Positions 8,719-18,491 are shown, numbered from the stretch's first letter. The stretch is DNA of 64,000 nt from Paracoccaceae bacterium (GCA_020637675.1 JACKKD010000003.1:310001-374000); one strand, 5' to 3'. The notes: a model not told the origin generated them from the sequence alone. Made by a program: numbers and translations.

Positions 8719-10728
8719 CTAGCCGGTTGCGATTCGCGGCCGTCCCTTGGCGGTGACACGAAGCCGCGCCTCGATGAACATGGGCTGGCCTTCGATTTGG
8801 ATCTCGGACACCTCCCGCTCGGTCACGAGGCGGATTTCCTCGACGCCGGCACGCCGGGCACGGGCGGAGGCTTCCGCCGAAAGCGCCTTTTCCAGCGCAC
8901 CAAGGGCCTGATCGCGATCCGCGAAGCGCGCCGGGCCTGCGGGAAGATGGGCAATGTACGCGCCCGCCGCAGGGCTCGTGACGGTGCCCGCCGCGTGCAT
9001 CGCGACCTGCCCCACGACCGCCCCGATAGCGTTTGCCACGCCCGCATGCTCGGGGAGGATCATCCGGGTGCGCAACCTGTCGCCCACGGCGCCGTAATAG
9101 GACGGCGCCGAGGCGCCGAGGCCGATGACGGGCACGCCCAGGCGTGCATCGACCTCGACGACCCCACGGTGCCCGTCGAGGCCCGCGCGCACGAGGCCAT
9201 GGCGCGCAAGCACCTCCGGCGCTTCGGCCCAGCCCCGGTCGTCGTCCGCGAAAGCGGCCTCCAGAAGGCAATCGACCGTCTGAGCGGTCAGTTGGTCGAT
9301 GATCGCCTGCGCCAGTGATTCCGGCCCGGTCGCGATCCGGTCGCCGCGCCCGTTCCGACGCTTGGCGAAAAGCGCCAGCGCCTTCTGCGCGGCGTGGGAA
9401 TCCCAGGCGTCGAGCCGCCCCAGGACATGCGAGGCATCCGAGGGCGTGACGCCCGAGATCATCAGAAGCCCGCGCGACACGAGCCGCATCAGGGCCGGAA
9501 GTTCGGGCCTTGTGCGGAGCGCGTCCGCCATCCTGAGGGGGCCCTCGGTCAGCCGCCCCACGACAGCCGCCTCGCGCGCGTCGAGCCCCTGCGGCGGCGT
9601 GCCGTGCCACATCGGCAGGACGAATCGGCCGTCCTGTTCGCCCGTCGCCTCGCCGGCAAGCCAGCCGTCGAGCGCGTCGTGGACAAGGCCCGGCCAGTCG
9701 CGCGCCATCAGCGATACCGGCACCAGCCGTCGTGGGCCGAGCCGCAACGTCGTCGCAAGCCCCTCCACCAGATGCACCTCGCTGTCGCCGCCAAGGCCAG
9801 TGGTGCGCATCGCGACCGCCTCCACCATGGTGCGGAAGGCGCCGACGCGGGCGCCCTCCGGGTCGATCGCGGGGCGGCCTTCGCGCAGAAGGCAGACATC
9901 GGTCGTGGTGCCGCCGATGTCGGAAACAAGCGCGTCCGTCTCCCCGGTCAGCCAGCTTGCACCGGCGATGGAGGCGGCGGGGCCGGAAAGGATCGTCTCG
10001 ATTGGCCGTTCGCGCGCCAGTGCGGCCGAGACGAGTGCCCCGTCGCCACGCACGACCATCAGCGGCGCGGTGATCCCGCGCCGGCCCATGTGCGCCTCGC
10101 AGGCTGAGATGAGCCGGTCGATCATGCCGATCAGCCGGGCATTCAGCACGGCGGTCAGTGCCCGGCGCGGACCGTTGAGCCCGGCGGAAAGTTCATGTGA
10201 ACATGTGACCGGCAGCCCGGTGAGGCGACGGATCAGGTCGCGGGCGGCATTCTCGTGAGCCGGGTTCCGCGTGGCAAAGCTCGCAGCCACCGCGAATCCG
10301 GTCATTCCCGGAGGCAGGGCCGAGATTTCCGTCTCTAACCTTGCCAGATCGAGGGGCGCGATCTCCGTCCCCGAATGGGTGTGGCCGCCCGCCATCAGGA
10401 TTGCAGGATCGCCCTTCAGCGCCTCTTCGAGGCCCGCCCGGGCCAATTCCGGCAGGTCGAAGCCGATGAACACGAGCACCACCCGTCCGCCCTGTCCCTC
10501 GACGAGCGCATTGGTGGCAAGCGTGGTCGACAGGGACACCATGGCGATGGCACCGGCCGGAACGCCAGAAGCCGCCAGCGCCGCATCGATGGCGCCGCCG
10601 ACACCCTTCGACAGGTCCGGCCTGGTCGTCAGAGACTTCGCCGAGCCGATGACGCGGTCCTCGTGCTCGTCAAGGATCACCGCGTCGGTATAGGTGCCGC
10701 CGGTATCGACGCCCAGGAGATATGCCAT
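8719..10728 (-). CDS. HyuA-type hydantoinase/oxoprolinase family protein
   Basis: A 669-residue member of the HyuA/acetone carboxylase-beta family of ATP-dependent enzymes. It has the N-terminal phosphate-binding motif GVDTGGTYTDAV (residues 6-17), the second ATPase motif LVSDIGGTTTDVCLL, and a GLGASAPSYYGAVGDRL segment near the C-terminus. Classical hydantoinases and 5-oxoprolinases pair HyuA with HyuB. No HyuB is in the window, so the reaction is open: ring opening of a cyclic amide or an ATP-dependent activation. It is the last gene of the minus-strand operon, 9 bases after the GMC oxidoreductase gene, so it probably acts in the same pathway. Confidence 0.85.
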   Translation of the reverse strand: MAYLLGVDTGGTYTDAVILDEHEDRVIGSAKSLTTRPDLSKGVGGAIDAALAASGVPAGAIAMVSLSTTLATNALVEGQGGRVVLVFIGFDLPELARAGLEEALKGDPAILMAGGHTHSGTEIAPLDLARLETEISALPPGMTGFAVAASFATRNPAHENAARDLIRRLTGLPVTCSHELSAGLNGPRRALTAVLNARLIGMIDRLISACEAHMGRRGITAPLMVVRGDGALVSAALARERPIETILSGPAASIAGASWLTGETDALVSDIGGTTTDVCLLREGRPAIDPEGARVGAFRTMVEAVAMRTTGLGGDSEVHLVEGLATTLRLGPRRLVPVSLMARDWPGLVHDALDGWLAGEATGEQDGRFVLPMWHGTPPQGLDAREAAVVGRLTEGPLRMADALRTRPELPALMRLVSRGLLMISGVTPSDASHVLGRLDAWDSHAAQKALALFAKRRNGRGDRIATGPESLAQAIIDQLTAQTVDCLLEAAFADDDRGWAEAPEVLARHGLVRAGLDGHRGVVEVDARLGVPVIGLGASAPSYYGAVGDRLRTRMILPEHAGVANAIGAVVGQVAMHAAGTVTSPAAGAYIAHLPAGPARFADRDQALGALEKALSAEASARARRAGVEEIRLVTEREVSEIQIEGQPMFIEARLRVTAKGRPRIATG

Positions 10729-10737
10729 CTGTCGCCC

Positions 10738-12393
10738 TCAGCGCGCGTTCTTGAGGATTCGTTCGGCCCCGATCCAGCCAACGAGAATGCTCGGCGCATT
10801 CGTATTGCCGCCGATCAGCGTTGGAAAGACCGAAGCGTCGCAGACCCTCAGACCCTCGACCCCACGAACCCTCAGATCCGGGTCGACGACAGAGGTGGCC
10901 GCGTCGCGCCCCATCCGCGCGGTGCAGGACGGGTGATAGACCGTGCCTGAGCGCGCGCGGAAATCGGCGATGAGATCGTCGTCCGTCTGCACCGAGGGCC
11001 CGGGGCGAAGCTCCTCGGCGATGAGCGAGCGGATCGGCCCCTCTGCCGCAATTCGCCGCAGGAACTTCACTGCAGCGAGCATTTCGGCCACGTCGTTCTC
11101 GGTGGAAAAGGCGTTCGCGACGATCCTCGGATGCACGAAGGGATCGGCGCTTTTCAGGGTGATCTCGCCACGGCTCGTGGGCCTGCAGTTCGATAGCCCG
11201 ATCGACAGGCCGGAGAACGGATCGGGTGTCAGCAGCGGGCGCTCTCCCACCCTCGGGACGAGCGTCGAGAAGGCCTGGAAATAGAGCTGCATGTTGGGGC
11301 GCGTCAGATCCGGTGAGGTGCGGAAGAACCCGCCGGCATGGTTGATCGACTTCGCGAGCGGACCCGAACCGGTCAGGAGGTACTTCATCCCGACCAATGC
11401 CTTGCCCCACCAGGGCCGCAGGATGTCGTTGTAGGTCGGCACCGTCATCCGCCAGGTGTAGTTCAGCCCCTGGTGGTCGTTGAGATTGCGTCCGACGTTC
11501 GGTGCATCCGCGACGATGTCGATGCCATGCGTCCTGAGATGCGCGGCCGGCCCGATGCCGGAGAGCATCAGGAGATGCGGCGAGCCGATGGCCCCACCGG
11601 CGATAATGACCTCGGATTCGGCTCTGACCCGGCCCGATCTGCCATGCCTTTGGTACTCCACGCCGACCGCCCGGCGCCCCTTGAAGAGTACGCGCGTTAC
11701 CTGTGCGTGGGTCAGGACCGTGACATTCGGCCGCTTCATTGCCGGCCTGAGGAAGGCCCGCGCAGCGGAGTTCCGCCGGGCATTTCGGATGGTCATCTGG
11801 TAGACGCCGACGCCCTCTTGCCTTGCGCCGTTGAAGTCCTCGTTGCAGGGCAGCCCCGTCGCCTCGGCCGATCGGAGAAAGGTCTCGACCAGCGGATGCA
11901 GGTCGCGGCGGTTGGCGGAGATGAACAGCGGCCCGCCCGTCCCACGCCAGTCGTCGCCGCCCGCCTCGTTGTCCTCGATGGCGCGATAGGCGGTGCGCGC
12001 GGCCTCCCAACCCCAGGCGCCACCGGCCTCCGACTCCCAGTCGTCATAATCGCTCGCATGGCCGCGGATCCAGACCATCGCGTTGATCGAACTCGACCCG
12101 CCGAGGACCTTACCCCTCGGCCAGTGGTCGCGGTTCCCGGCCAGCCCCGGATCGGGCTCTGTCGCGTAGAGCCAGTTCACCGCCGGGTCATAGAAGAGCT
12201 TGCCGTAGCCGAGCGGCATCTGGACGTAGAACCGCCGGTCGCTGCCGCCGGCCTCGATGACGAGAACGCGGTGACGACCGCTCGCCGACAGGCGCTCGGC
12301 CAGCACGCAGCCCGCCGAACCCGCCCCCACGATCACATAGTCGAATGTCGCGCCGTCCAACTCGCTTCCCCGCTGACCGCCTCTCCTTCCCAC
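10738..12393 (-). CDS. GMC-family FAD oxidoreductase (choline dehydrogenase-like)
   Basis: A flavoprotein oxidising a primary or secondary alcohol. The N-terminal dinucleotide-binding motif is DYVIVGAGSAGCVLAERL and the GMC signature GKVLGGSSSINAMVWIRG follows. The C-terminal substrate domain contains YHPSCTARMG, whose His serves as catalytic base, and DASVFPTLIGGNTNAPS. The ATG at 12393 adds a short GRRGGQRGSE leader. A TTG at 12360, giving a start at LDGATFDYV, has GGGGAA upstream and fits the family length better. It sits between the beta-hydroxyacid dehydrogenase and HyuA genes, and choline-like or amino-alcohol substrates would fit the operon. Substrate not determinable. Confidence 0.9.
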   Translation of the reverse strand: MGRRGGQRGSELDGATFDYVIVGAGSAGCVLAERLSASGRHRVLVIEAGGSDRRFYVQMPLGYGKLFYDPAVNWLYATEPDPGLAGNRDHWPRGKVLGGSSSINAMVWIRGHASDYDDWESEAGGAWGWEAARTAYRAIEDNEAGGDDWRGTGGPLFISANRRDLHPLVETFLRSAEATGLPCNEDFNGARQEGVGVYQMTIRNARRNSAARAFLRPAMKRPNVTVLTHAQVTRVLFKGRRAVGVEYQRHGRSGRVRAESEVIIAGGAIGSPHLLMLSGIGPAAHLRTHGIDIVADAPNVGRNLNDHQGLNYTWRMTVPTYNDILRPWWGKALVGMKYLLTGSGPLAKSINHAGGFFRTSPDLTRPNMQLYFQAFSTLVPRVGERPLLTPDPFSGLSIGLSNCRPTSRGEITLKSADPFVHPRIVANAFSTENDVAEMLAAVKFLRRIAAEGPIRSLIAEELRPGPSVQTDDDLIADFRARSGTVYHPSCTARMGRDAATSVVDPDLRVRGVEGLRVCDASVFPTLIGGNTNAPSILVGWIGAERILKNAR

Positions 12394-12444
12394 GCGCCAA
12401 GCCAGGCCGCCGCCCGGTTCGCGACAGATCAGGTCGCTCGCCGC

Positions 12445-13344
12445 CTATTCCAGCCGCGCCGGGAACCCCGGCGCGCGCAGGTCGGTGCCGAGGAGGTCCT
12501 CCAGAAGCTTTGCGATCATCGGCGACTGCGCCTCGCCGCCATAGGCCGCCCTCGCCGCGATGTAGGTCTGGTTCGTCATGGAGGCGAGGTCCAGGGGCAC
12601 CCCGAATTCCCGTCCGAACCCGAGCGCGAAGCCGAGGTCCTTCAGCGCAAGGTCGATCGAGAAGGCGATGTCGTAGGAACCGTTGAGGATCAGCGCGCCC
12701 TCGGTTTCGTGCACGAAGGAGTTGCCCGACGAGGCCGCTATGGCGTGCCAGGCCTGGCCGAGGTCGAGCCCGCCGCGCTTCGCCAGCATCAATGCCTCGC
12801 CGCAGGCCTTGAGGTGGATGAAGGCGAGCATGTTCGTGATCACCTTGATGATCGCCGAGGAACCGAGCGGCCCCATGTGGAAGACGCGGTTTCCCATCGC
12901 CTCCATCGCCGGGCGGTGCAGTTCGACGAGGTCCGCGTCGCCCCCCGGCAACATCGTGATCTCGCCCCGCGCCGCCAGATGCACCCCGCCCGTCACCGGC
13001 AGTTCCAGCATCCTGACGCCCGCCTCCGCGGCGATCTTCGCGAGCCCCAGAACGTCGTCCCGGCCGAGTGTGGACATCTCCACCCAGGTCGCTCCAGGCT
13101 TCATTGCCGGCAGCATGGCGGAAAGGACCTTTTCCGATACCCCGGGCGAGGGCAGGCAGGTGATGACGTGATCGACGCGCGCTGCGAGGTCCGCGGCGTT
13201 GTCCGCCCAATGCGCACCCATGCTAGTCAAGCTCTCCGCAGCGGCGCGATTGACGTCGTTCACGGTCAGATCGAAGCCCGCCCGCAAGAGGCAACCTGCG
13301 CAGTTCGCGCCGAGGTTGCCAAGGCCGATGTACCCGTAATGCAT
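12445..13344 (-). CDS. NAD(P)-dependent beta-hydroxyacid dehydrogenase family protein
   Basis: A 299-residue member of the 3-hydroxyisobutyrate/6-phosphogluconate-like dehydrogenases. The N-terminal Rossmann motif is GYIGLGNLGANCAGCL. The substrate motif is ELPVTGGVHLAARGEI, the family's DAPVSGG equivalent. The catalytic-lysine helix is GSSAIIKVITNML. The all-alpha C-terminal dimerisation domain follows. It is likely to oxidise a small beta-hydroxyacid or reduce a semialdehyde. It lies 28 bases downstream of the MttB-like gene and 51 upstream of the GMC gene, all on one strand. Confidence 0.9.
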   Translation of the reverse strand: MHYGYIGLGNLGANCAGCLLRAGFDLTVNDVNRAAAESLTSMGAHWADNAADLAARVDHVITCLPSPGVSEKVLSAMLPAMKPGATWVEMSTLGRDDVLGLAKIAAEAGVRMLELPVTGGVHLAARGEITMLPGGDADLVELHRPAMEAMGNRVFHMGPLGSSAIIKVITNMLAFIHLKACGEALMLAKRGGLDLGQAWHAIAASSGNSFVHETEGALILNGSYDIAFSIDLALKDLGFALGFGREFGVPLDLASMTNQTYIAARAAYGGEAQSPMIAKLLEDLLGTDLRAPGFPARLE

Positions 13345-13372
13345 GGGCTTCCTTCCCGTTTCAGTGTCTGAT

Positions 13373-14935
13373 TCAGCGGAAATAGATGTTGTAGTCGGTC
13401 CTGATCGCCGCGTCGATCTGCGGGTCTATCTGCATCCGTGCCTTGGCCAGGATTTCGTTCTTCCGCTGGATTGCGCGCTCGAGCAGCATGGGCCGGTCGG
13501 CCTCCACCCATTCCTTCGGGCTCATCCGGTTGCCTAGAATGGGATAAACGTATTCGGTCTGCATCAGCTTCAGCGTCTGGCCCGAGCCGAGATAATGGCC
13601 GGGTCCGCCGAGGCAGACTTCCTTCATCGCCTCGATGGAGGTGGACTCCTCCGTCACGTCGATGCCGCGCACGCAGCGCAACACCTGGCCCAGGATGTCA
13701 TCCCCGAGGACGAGGCTTTCGAGGCAGAAGCCGAGGAGCGATGCATGCATGCCGACAGCCTCATAGACCATGTTGAGGCCCGAAAGCCCGGCGAGCACAT
13801 TGGTGATGCCCTGCTCCCACCCCGCCTGCATGTCCGGCAGCTTGGAATCGGTGATCCCCGCTGCCGCTCCGCCCGGCAGGTTGTAGAACCGGTGCATCTG
13901 CGCGCAGCCCGCCGTCAGCAGCGCCTGTTCCGCCGAACCGCCGGACATGGCGCCGGTGCGCAGGTCCGACACGAAAGGCCAGGTGCCGAAGATCGCCGGA
14001 TGGCCCGGCGCCATCGCATTCACATAGACGACGCCGGCGAGGCATTCCGCCACCGCCTGCACGATGGCGAGCGCGATCGGCGCGGGCGCCGTCGCCCCCG
14101 CCTGCCCGGCGCTGAGGAGCAGCACGGGCATCCCGCCCCGGACGCAGGCTTCCATCGTGATGCAGCTTTCCTCGGCGAATTTCATCGGCGGCACGACGAA
14201 GCAGTTGGAGTTGGAGATGAAGGGTCGCGCCCGCCATGTGTCCTCGCCGCCCGCGATGCGGTGGATCATCTCGAAGCAGGGCGCGACATGGGACGGGTCG
14301 CTGAACGAGGTGCCCACATGCTTCGTCGTCCCGGCGCAGCAGGCATAGAGCGTGTTGAGGTCCATCTCCAGGTTGTCGGTCACATCGCGGCACACCATGG
14401 CGCGCTGGAAGAAATGGACGTTGTCGAGATTGTGTGTGATCCGCGCCGCGTCGTAGAGATCCTGCGCGGTGGAATCGCGATAGGTGTTCGTCTCGAGATC
14501 CACGACATGCACCGCCGCGCCCGCGGTGCCGAAATGCACGTTGGAGCCGGTGAGGTGCAGATCGTGCTTCGGATCGCGGCCGAAGAGCGTGATGTCGCGC
14601 GCGGCGACGGCCAGCATGTCCTCCACCAGCGCGCGGGGGAAACGGATGCGCCCGTCATCGCCCTGGACGGCGCCCGCGCCGGTGAGGATCTCGACCCCCG
14701 ATCTCGGGGCCTGGCTGAGACCGATCACCTCAAGCGCCTCAAGCGCGGCCGCGTGGATTCGCGCCATTCCCGCGTCTCCCAGCGGGCGGTACTGCCCGCC
14801 CGGAAGCCCAGCCCGGATCGGCCTGAGCGCCTCGTCCAGCGGCGCCGCGCGCGCGGCCCGCCGTGCCTCGCGCCCGCCAGACCGTGCCGCCCGTCTCGGT
14901 TCGCAGTTCAGAGCCTCTTCCACCTCAAGCCTCAC
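13373..14935 (-). CDS. Trimethylamine methyltransferase (MttB) superfamily protein without pyrrolysine
   Basis: A 520-residue MttB-family TIM barrel. Characterised members move a methyl group from a methylamine or quaternary amine to a corrinoid protein. The frame has no in-frame amber codon, so this is a non-pyrrolysine member like glycine betaine or proline betaine methyltransferases. Family stretches include IRFPRALVEDML, LTGSNVHFGTAGAAVHV and FLESLVLGDDILGQVLR, and a C-terminal GHYLGSGQTLKLM region. A GTG start at 14935 has GGAAAG upstream. No corrinoid protein or corrinoid:folate methyltransferase gene lies nearby. Instead the neighbours are folate-dependent dimethylglycine-type dehydrogenases. 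Substrate unknown. Confidence 0.88.
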   Translation of the reverse strand: MRLEVEEALNCEPRRAARSGGREARRAARAAPLDEALRPIRAGLPGGQYRPLGDAGMARIHAAALEALEVIGLSQAPRSGVEILTGAGAVQGDDGRIRFPRALVEDMLAVAARDITLFGRDPKHDLHLTGSNVHFGTAGAAVHVVDLETNTYRDSTAQDLYDAARITHNLDNVHFFQRAMVCRDVTDNLEMDLNTLYACCAGTTKHVGTSFSDPSHVAPCFEMIHRIAGGEDTWRARPFISNSNCFVVPPMKFAEESCITMEACVRGGMPVLLLSAGQAGATAPAPIALAIVQAVAECLAGVVYVNAMAPGHPAIFGTWPFVSDLRTGAMSGGSAEQALLTAGCAQMHRFYNLPGGAAAGITDSKLPDMQAGWEQGITNVLAGLSGLNMVYEAVGMHASLLGFCLESLVLGDDILGQVLRCVRGIDVTEESTSIEAMKEVCLGGPGHYLGSGQTLKLMQTEYVYPILGNRMSPKEWVEADRPMLLERAIQRKNEILAKARMQIDPQIDAAIRTDYNIYFR

Positions 14936-14963
14936 TTTCTTTCCGGAAATACTCTCGGGGGAG

Positions 14964-14984
14964 CGGGGGGCAGCAGGCCCCCCG
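14964..14984 (-). other. Intercistronic GC hairpin
   Basis: CGGGGGGC-AGCAG-GCCCCCCG is a perfect 8-bp hairpin in the 72-base gap between the first dehydrogenase gene and the MttB-like gene. There is no T-run on the minus strand, so it is more likely an mRNA-stability or attenuation element than a full terminator. Confidence 0.6.
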
Positions 14985-15007
14985 ACCAGCGTCGCGGAGG
15001 GCGCGCG

Positions 15008-17452
15008 TCACATCCGCACGCGCGCACCCTCGGGGTCGTAGATCGGCCGCACGGACACTTCTGCCGGCACGCGCCGTCCGGCAATCTCGATCTCGTAGCG
15101 TGAGGCCATGAGCGCATCGACGCCTTCCCCCTTGCAGGGCAGGTAGCCCATGCCGATCGCCGCGCCGAGGTGGTGGCCGTAGGCACCCGAGGTGAGATGA
15201 CCCACGATCTTGCCGTCTCTGAGGACCGGTTCGTTGTGATAGACCATGACCTCGGGGTCCGAGAGGCGGAATTGCACCATCCGCCGCTCCAGCCCCGCCT
15301 CCTTCCTCCGGAGCACCGCGTCGCGGCCGACGAAGGCGGGCTTCGCCGTCTTCACCGCGAAACCGAGGCCCGCCTCCAGCACATGATCCTCGGACGTGAT
15401 GTCGTGGCCGAAGTGGCGGAACGCCTTTTCGATCCGGCAACTGTCCATCATGTGCATGCCGCAGAGCTTCAGCCCGACATCGGCCCCGACCTCCCGCAGC
15501 ACCTCGAAGACATGTGCTGCCATGTCGGACGAGACATAGATTTCCCAGCCAAGTTCGCCGACGTAGGAAACGCGGTGGACACGGGCAAGGCCCATGCCGA
15601 TCTCGATCTCCTGCGCCGTGCCGAAGGGATTCGCCTCGTTCGAGAAGTCGTTCGGGCTGACCTTCCGGATCAGATCGCGCGCCTTCGGGCCCATGACGGC
15701 CAGCACACCCTCTGCCGCCGTCACATCTGTCAGGACAACGTTGAAATCGCCGACATGGCGCCGCATCCAGGCCTGGTCCTTCGGCCGCGTGATCGCCGGC
15801 GTGACGACGAGATATGCCGTCTCCGATAGCCGCGTCACGGTCACGTCGGCTTCGATGCCGCCCCTGGCGTTCAGGAACTGGGTATAGACGATCCGGCCCG
15901 CCGGCACGGAAAGATCTGCTCCGCAGATATGGTTCAGGTAAGCTTCGGCATCGCGCCCTTCGACCCTGATCTTGCCGAAGCTGGACATGTCGTACATCCC
16001 GACGCCGGTACGGATCGCGCGATGCTCTTCGGCGGTGTTCTCGAACCAGTTCTGCCGCCCCCAGGAATAGTCGTATTCGCGCTTCTGGCCGGATTTCGCG
16101 AACCAGTTCGCCCTCTCCCAGCCGCCGATCTCGCCGAAGACCGCACCCTGCGCCTCCAGATGCGCGTGGAACGGGCTCCGGCGCACCCCCCGCGCGGTCG
16201 CCTTCTGGCGATAGGGGTAATGGTCGGCGTAGAGGAGGCCCAGCGTCTCTTTCGAGCGCTCAAAAAGATAGTGGCGGTTGCCCTGGAAGGGTTGGTTGCG
16301 GCCCACGTCCACATCGCCGAGGTCGAAGGGCTTCTCGCCCGACTCCATCCATTCGGCGAGCGCCATGCCGGCGCCGCCCGCCGACTGGATGCCGATGGAA
16401 TTGAATCCGGCCGCGACCCAGAAGTTGTCCACCTCGAGCGACAGGCCGAGGTTGTAGGCATCGTCCGGCGTGAAGCTTTCCGGCCCGTTGAAGAAGGTGT
16501 GGATGCCCGCCTCCGCCAGCATCGGCAACCGGTGCACCGCGCGTTCGAGGATCGGCTCGAAATGGTCGAAGTCCTCGGGAAGCTGGTCGAAGCAGAAATC
16601 CTCGGAAATGCCGGCCATGCCCCATGGCTTCGCATTCGGCTCGAAGGCGCCGAGCAGGTACTTCCCGGCATCCTCCTTGTAGTAGGCGCATTCGTCCGGC
16701 ACGCGCAGCACCGGCATTTGTGTGAGGCCGGGGATCGGCTCGGTCACGATGTAGAAATGCTCGCAGGCATGCAGGGGCACGTTGACACCTGCCATCCTGC
16801 CAACCTCGCGGCCCCACATTCCTGCGCAGTTGACGACATGTTCGGCCTGGATAGACCCTGTTTCGCCATCCTTCGACCAAGTCACCGCTGTGGCGCGACG
16901 CCCCCTCACGTTCACGCCCGTGACCTTCACACCCTCGACGACCGTCGCCCCGCGCTGCCGCGAACCCTTGGCCAGCGCGAGCGCGATGTTCGCCGGGTCG
17001 CCCTGGCCGTCGGTCGGCAACCAGACCCCGGCCTTGACGCCCTCGATGTTGAGGTGTGTGTAGCGTTCCTTCACTTCCGCAGGCGACAACTCCTCGACCG
17101 GCACGCCGAAGCCGCGCGCCATCGAGGCATTGCGGAACAATTCCTCCTTCCGCGCCTCCGTCAAAGCCACGGAAACCGAACCGACGGTCTTCATGCCGGT
17201 CGCCAGCCCCGTCTCGGCTTCGAGCCCGCGATAGAGATCGGCCGAATACTTGGCCAGCCGCGTCATGTTGGCCGAAGCGCGCAGCTGCCCGATCAACCCC
17301 GCCGCGTGCCAGGTCGTGCCGGAGGTCAGTTGCTTGCGCTCCAGGAGCACGACGTCGCTCCAGCCGAGCTTGGTCAGGTGATAGGCCACGGAACACCCGA
17401 CGACCCCGCCGCCGATGATCACCGCCCGCGCCCTTGTCGGCAGGTCAGCCAT
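15008..17452 (-). CDS. FAD-dependent dimethylglycine/sarcosine dehydrogenase-type protein with GcvT domain (copy 1)
   Basis: An 814-residue two-part enzyme. Residues 1-400 form a DAO-type FAD domain (ARAVIIGGGVVGCSVAYHLT, then LTSGTTWHAAGLIGQL, the usual covalent-flavin His region). Residues 420-814 form the GcvT aminomethyltransferase-like tetrahydrofolate domain (GMYDMSSFGKIRVEG, SYVGELGWEIYV, LCGMHMMDSCRIEKAFRHFG). Such enzymes oxidise an N-methyl group and pass the one-carbon unit to tetrahydrofolate. The start ATG at 17452 (MADLPTRAR) has AAAGGAACG upstream and overlaps the preceding stop in ATGGCTGA, so translation is probably coupled. Its same-length paralogue lies two genes upstream. 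The exact amine is not known. Confidence 0.9.
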   Translation of the reverse strand: MADLPTRARAVIIGGGVVGCSVAYHLTKLGWSDVVLLERKQLTSGTTWHAAGLIGQLRASANMTRLAKYSADLYRGLEAETGLATGMKTVGSVSVALTEARKEELFRNASMARGFGVPVEELSPAEVKERYTHLNIEGVKAGVWLPTDGQGDPANIALALAKGSRQRGATVVEGVKVTGVNVRGRRATAVTWSKDGETGSIQAEHVVNCAGMWGREVGRMAGVNVPLHACEHFYIVTEPIPGLTQMPVLRVPDECAYYKEDAGKYLLGAFEPNAKPWGMAGISEDFCFDQLPEDFDHFEPILERAVHRLPMLAEAGIHTFFNGPESFTPDDAYNLGLSLEVDNFWVAAGFNSIGIQSAGGAGMALAEWMESGEKPFDLGDVDVGRNQPFQGNRHYLFERSKETLGLLYADHYPYRQKATARGVRRSPFHAHLEAQGAVFGEIGGWERANWFAKSGQKREYDYSWGRQNWFENTAEEHRAIRTGVGMYDMSSFGKIRVEGRDAEAYLNHICGADLSVPAGRIVYTQFLNARGGIEADVTVTRLSETAYLVVTPAITRPKDQAWMRRHVGDFNVVLTDVTAAEGVLAVMGPKARDLIRKVSPNDFSNEANPFGTAQEIEIGMGLARVHRVSYVGELGWEIYVSSDMAAHVFEVLREVGADVGLKLCGMHMMDSCRIEKAFRHFGHDITSEDHVLEAGLGFAVKTAKPAFVGRDAVLRRKEAGLERRMVQFRLSDPEVMVYHNEPVLRDGKIVGHLTSGAYGHHLGAAIGMGYLPCKGEGVDALMASRYEIEIAGRRVPAEVSVRPIYDPEGARVRM

Positions 17453-18491
17453 TGTCGTTCCTTTCGCCTGGGATGAGCACGATCTTGCCCGCTTGGTGTT
17501 TTGCCTCGAATTCCTCCTGCGCGCGGGCGATCTCGCGCAGCGGGTAGACCTTGGCGACCAGCGGCCGGACCGCCGCGGTGTTGATGATGGTGACGAGCCC
17601 GGCAAAGACTTCGCGCGGCTGGTGGGTGCAGCCGAAAAGCGTCAGGTCGTTCAGGTAGACCGTCCGCAGGTCTCCCTCCACGATCGGCCCGGCGATCGCG
17701 CCCGAAGTGGCATAGCGGCCGCCGGGCTTCAGCGCTGTCAGCCGGTCGTTCCAGCCCGCACCCCCGACCACGTCGATCACCACGTCGAAGGCTTTCGCGG
17801 GCGGGGTCGCGCCGCGGTCGAGGATCCGGGAGCCGGCGTCGCGCAGCGGTGACGCCTTGGACGGCGCGCATTGCGCCGTGACGATCGCCCCCTTGAGGAC
17901 CGCGAGCTGGACGGCGGCAAACCCGACGCCACCCGACGCGCCCGTCACCAGAATCCGTTCCCCGGACCGTAGTCCGACGCGTGTCAGGAGGTTGTAGGCC
18001 GTCCCGTAGGCGCAGGGCATGGCGCCGATCTCGATATCGCTGAGGACCGAGGCGCTGACATCATGCAGGTGCCGGGCCGGCACCACGCAGAATTCGGCGA
18101 AGGCGCCGTCGTATTCCGAGCCGATGGCGCGGAACGCCAGCGGGTTCTCGGCCGTCGGCTCTGCCTGGTTCGTCGGGCAGATCACCCGCGCACCCAGGGG
18201 AGGCGCGCTCACGCCAGGGCCGTGCCGGACCACCCGACCGCAGAGGTCGCTGCCCTGGATGCGCGGAAAGCGGATGGCGCCGGCCCAGCCGCCGGCCTCG
18301 GGGGCATCGGCCCGGGCATACCAGCCCTTGCGGGTGTTGATGTCAGTCGCGTTCAACCCGGCGGCGAGCACCTGCACCAGGACCTCGCCCTCGCCGGGCT
18401 GGGGCAGCGGGATGTCGTCCGACCAGACCAGCCTTTCCGGCCCGCCGTGTCCGGTCAGAAGAATGCCGCTCATTCGGGACGGGGTGGCCAT
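17445..18491 (-). CDS. Medium-chain dehydrogenase, quinone oxidoreductase type
   Basis: A 348-residue MDR-family NAD(P)H-dependent oxidoreductase. The GroES-like domain lacks the catalytic Cys/His zinc pattern (GSDLCGRVV in place of a GHE-type site), placing it with zeta-crystallin/quinone oxidoreductases. The Rossmann motif is LVTGASGGVGFAAVQLAV. I chose ATG 18491 over ATG 18473, which has no ribosome-binding site. The gene starts 7 bases after the upstream dehydrogenase stop, and its own stop overlaps the downstream gene's ATG. In this operon it may process an aldehyde or enone by-product, but that is inference. Confidence 0.87.
   Translation of the reverse strand: MATPSRMSGILLTGHGGPERLVWSDDIPLPQPGEGEVLVQVLAAGLNATDINTRKGWYARADAPEAGGWAGAIRFPRIQGSDLCGRVVRHGPGVSAPPLGARVICPTNQAEPTAENPLAFRAIGSEYDGAFAEFCVVPARHLHDVSASVLSDIEIGAMPCAYGTAYNLLTRVGLRSGERILVTGASGGVGFAAVQLAVLKGAIVTAQCAPSKASPLRDAGSRILDRGATPPAKAFDVVIDVVGGAGWNDRLTALKPGGRYATSGAIAGPIVEGDLRTVYLNDLTLFGCTHQPREVFAGLVTIINTAAVRPLVAKVYPLREIARAQEEFEAKHQAGKIVLIPGERNDNG

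Noticed and set aside
11338..13371. Plus-strand open frame of about 680 codons opposite the GMC oxidoreductase and dehydrogenase genes
   Set aside because: It spans two clear minus-strand genes, has no recognisable motifs and is a third-position GC artefact.
13373..14935. Pyrrolysine-containing trimethylamine methyltransferase
   Set aside because: The frame runs from GTG to stop without an in-frame TAG, so it is the non-pyrrolysine type.
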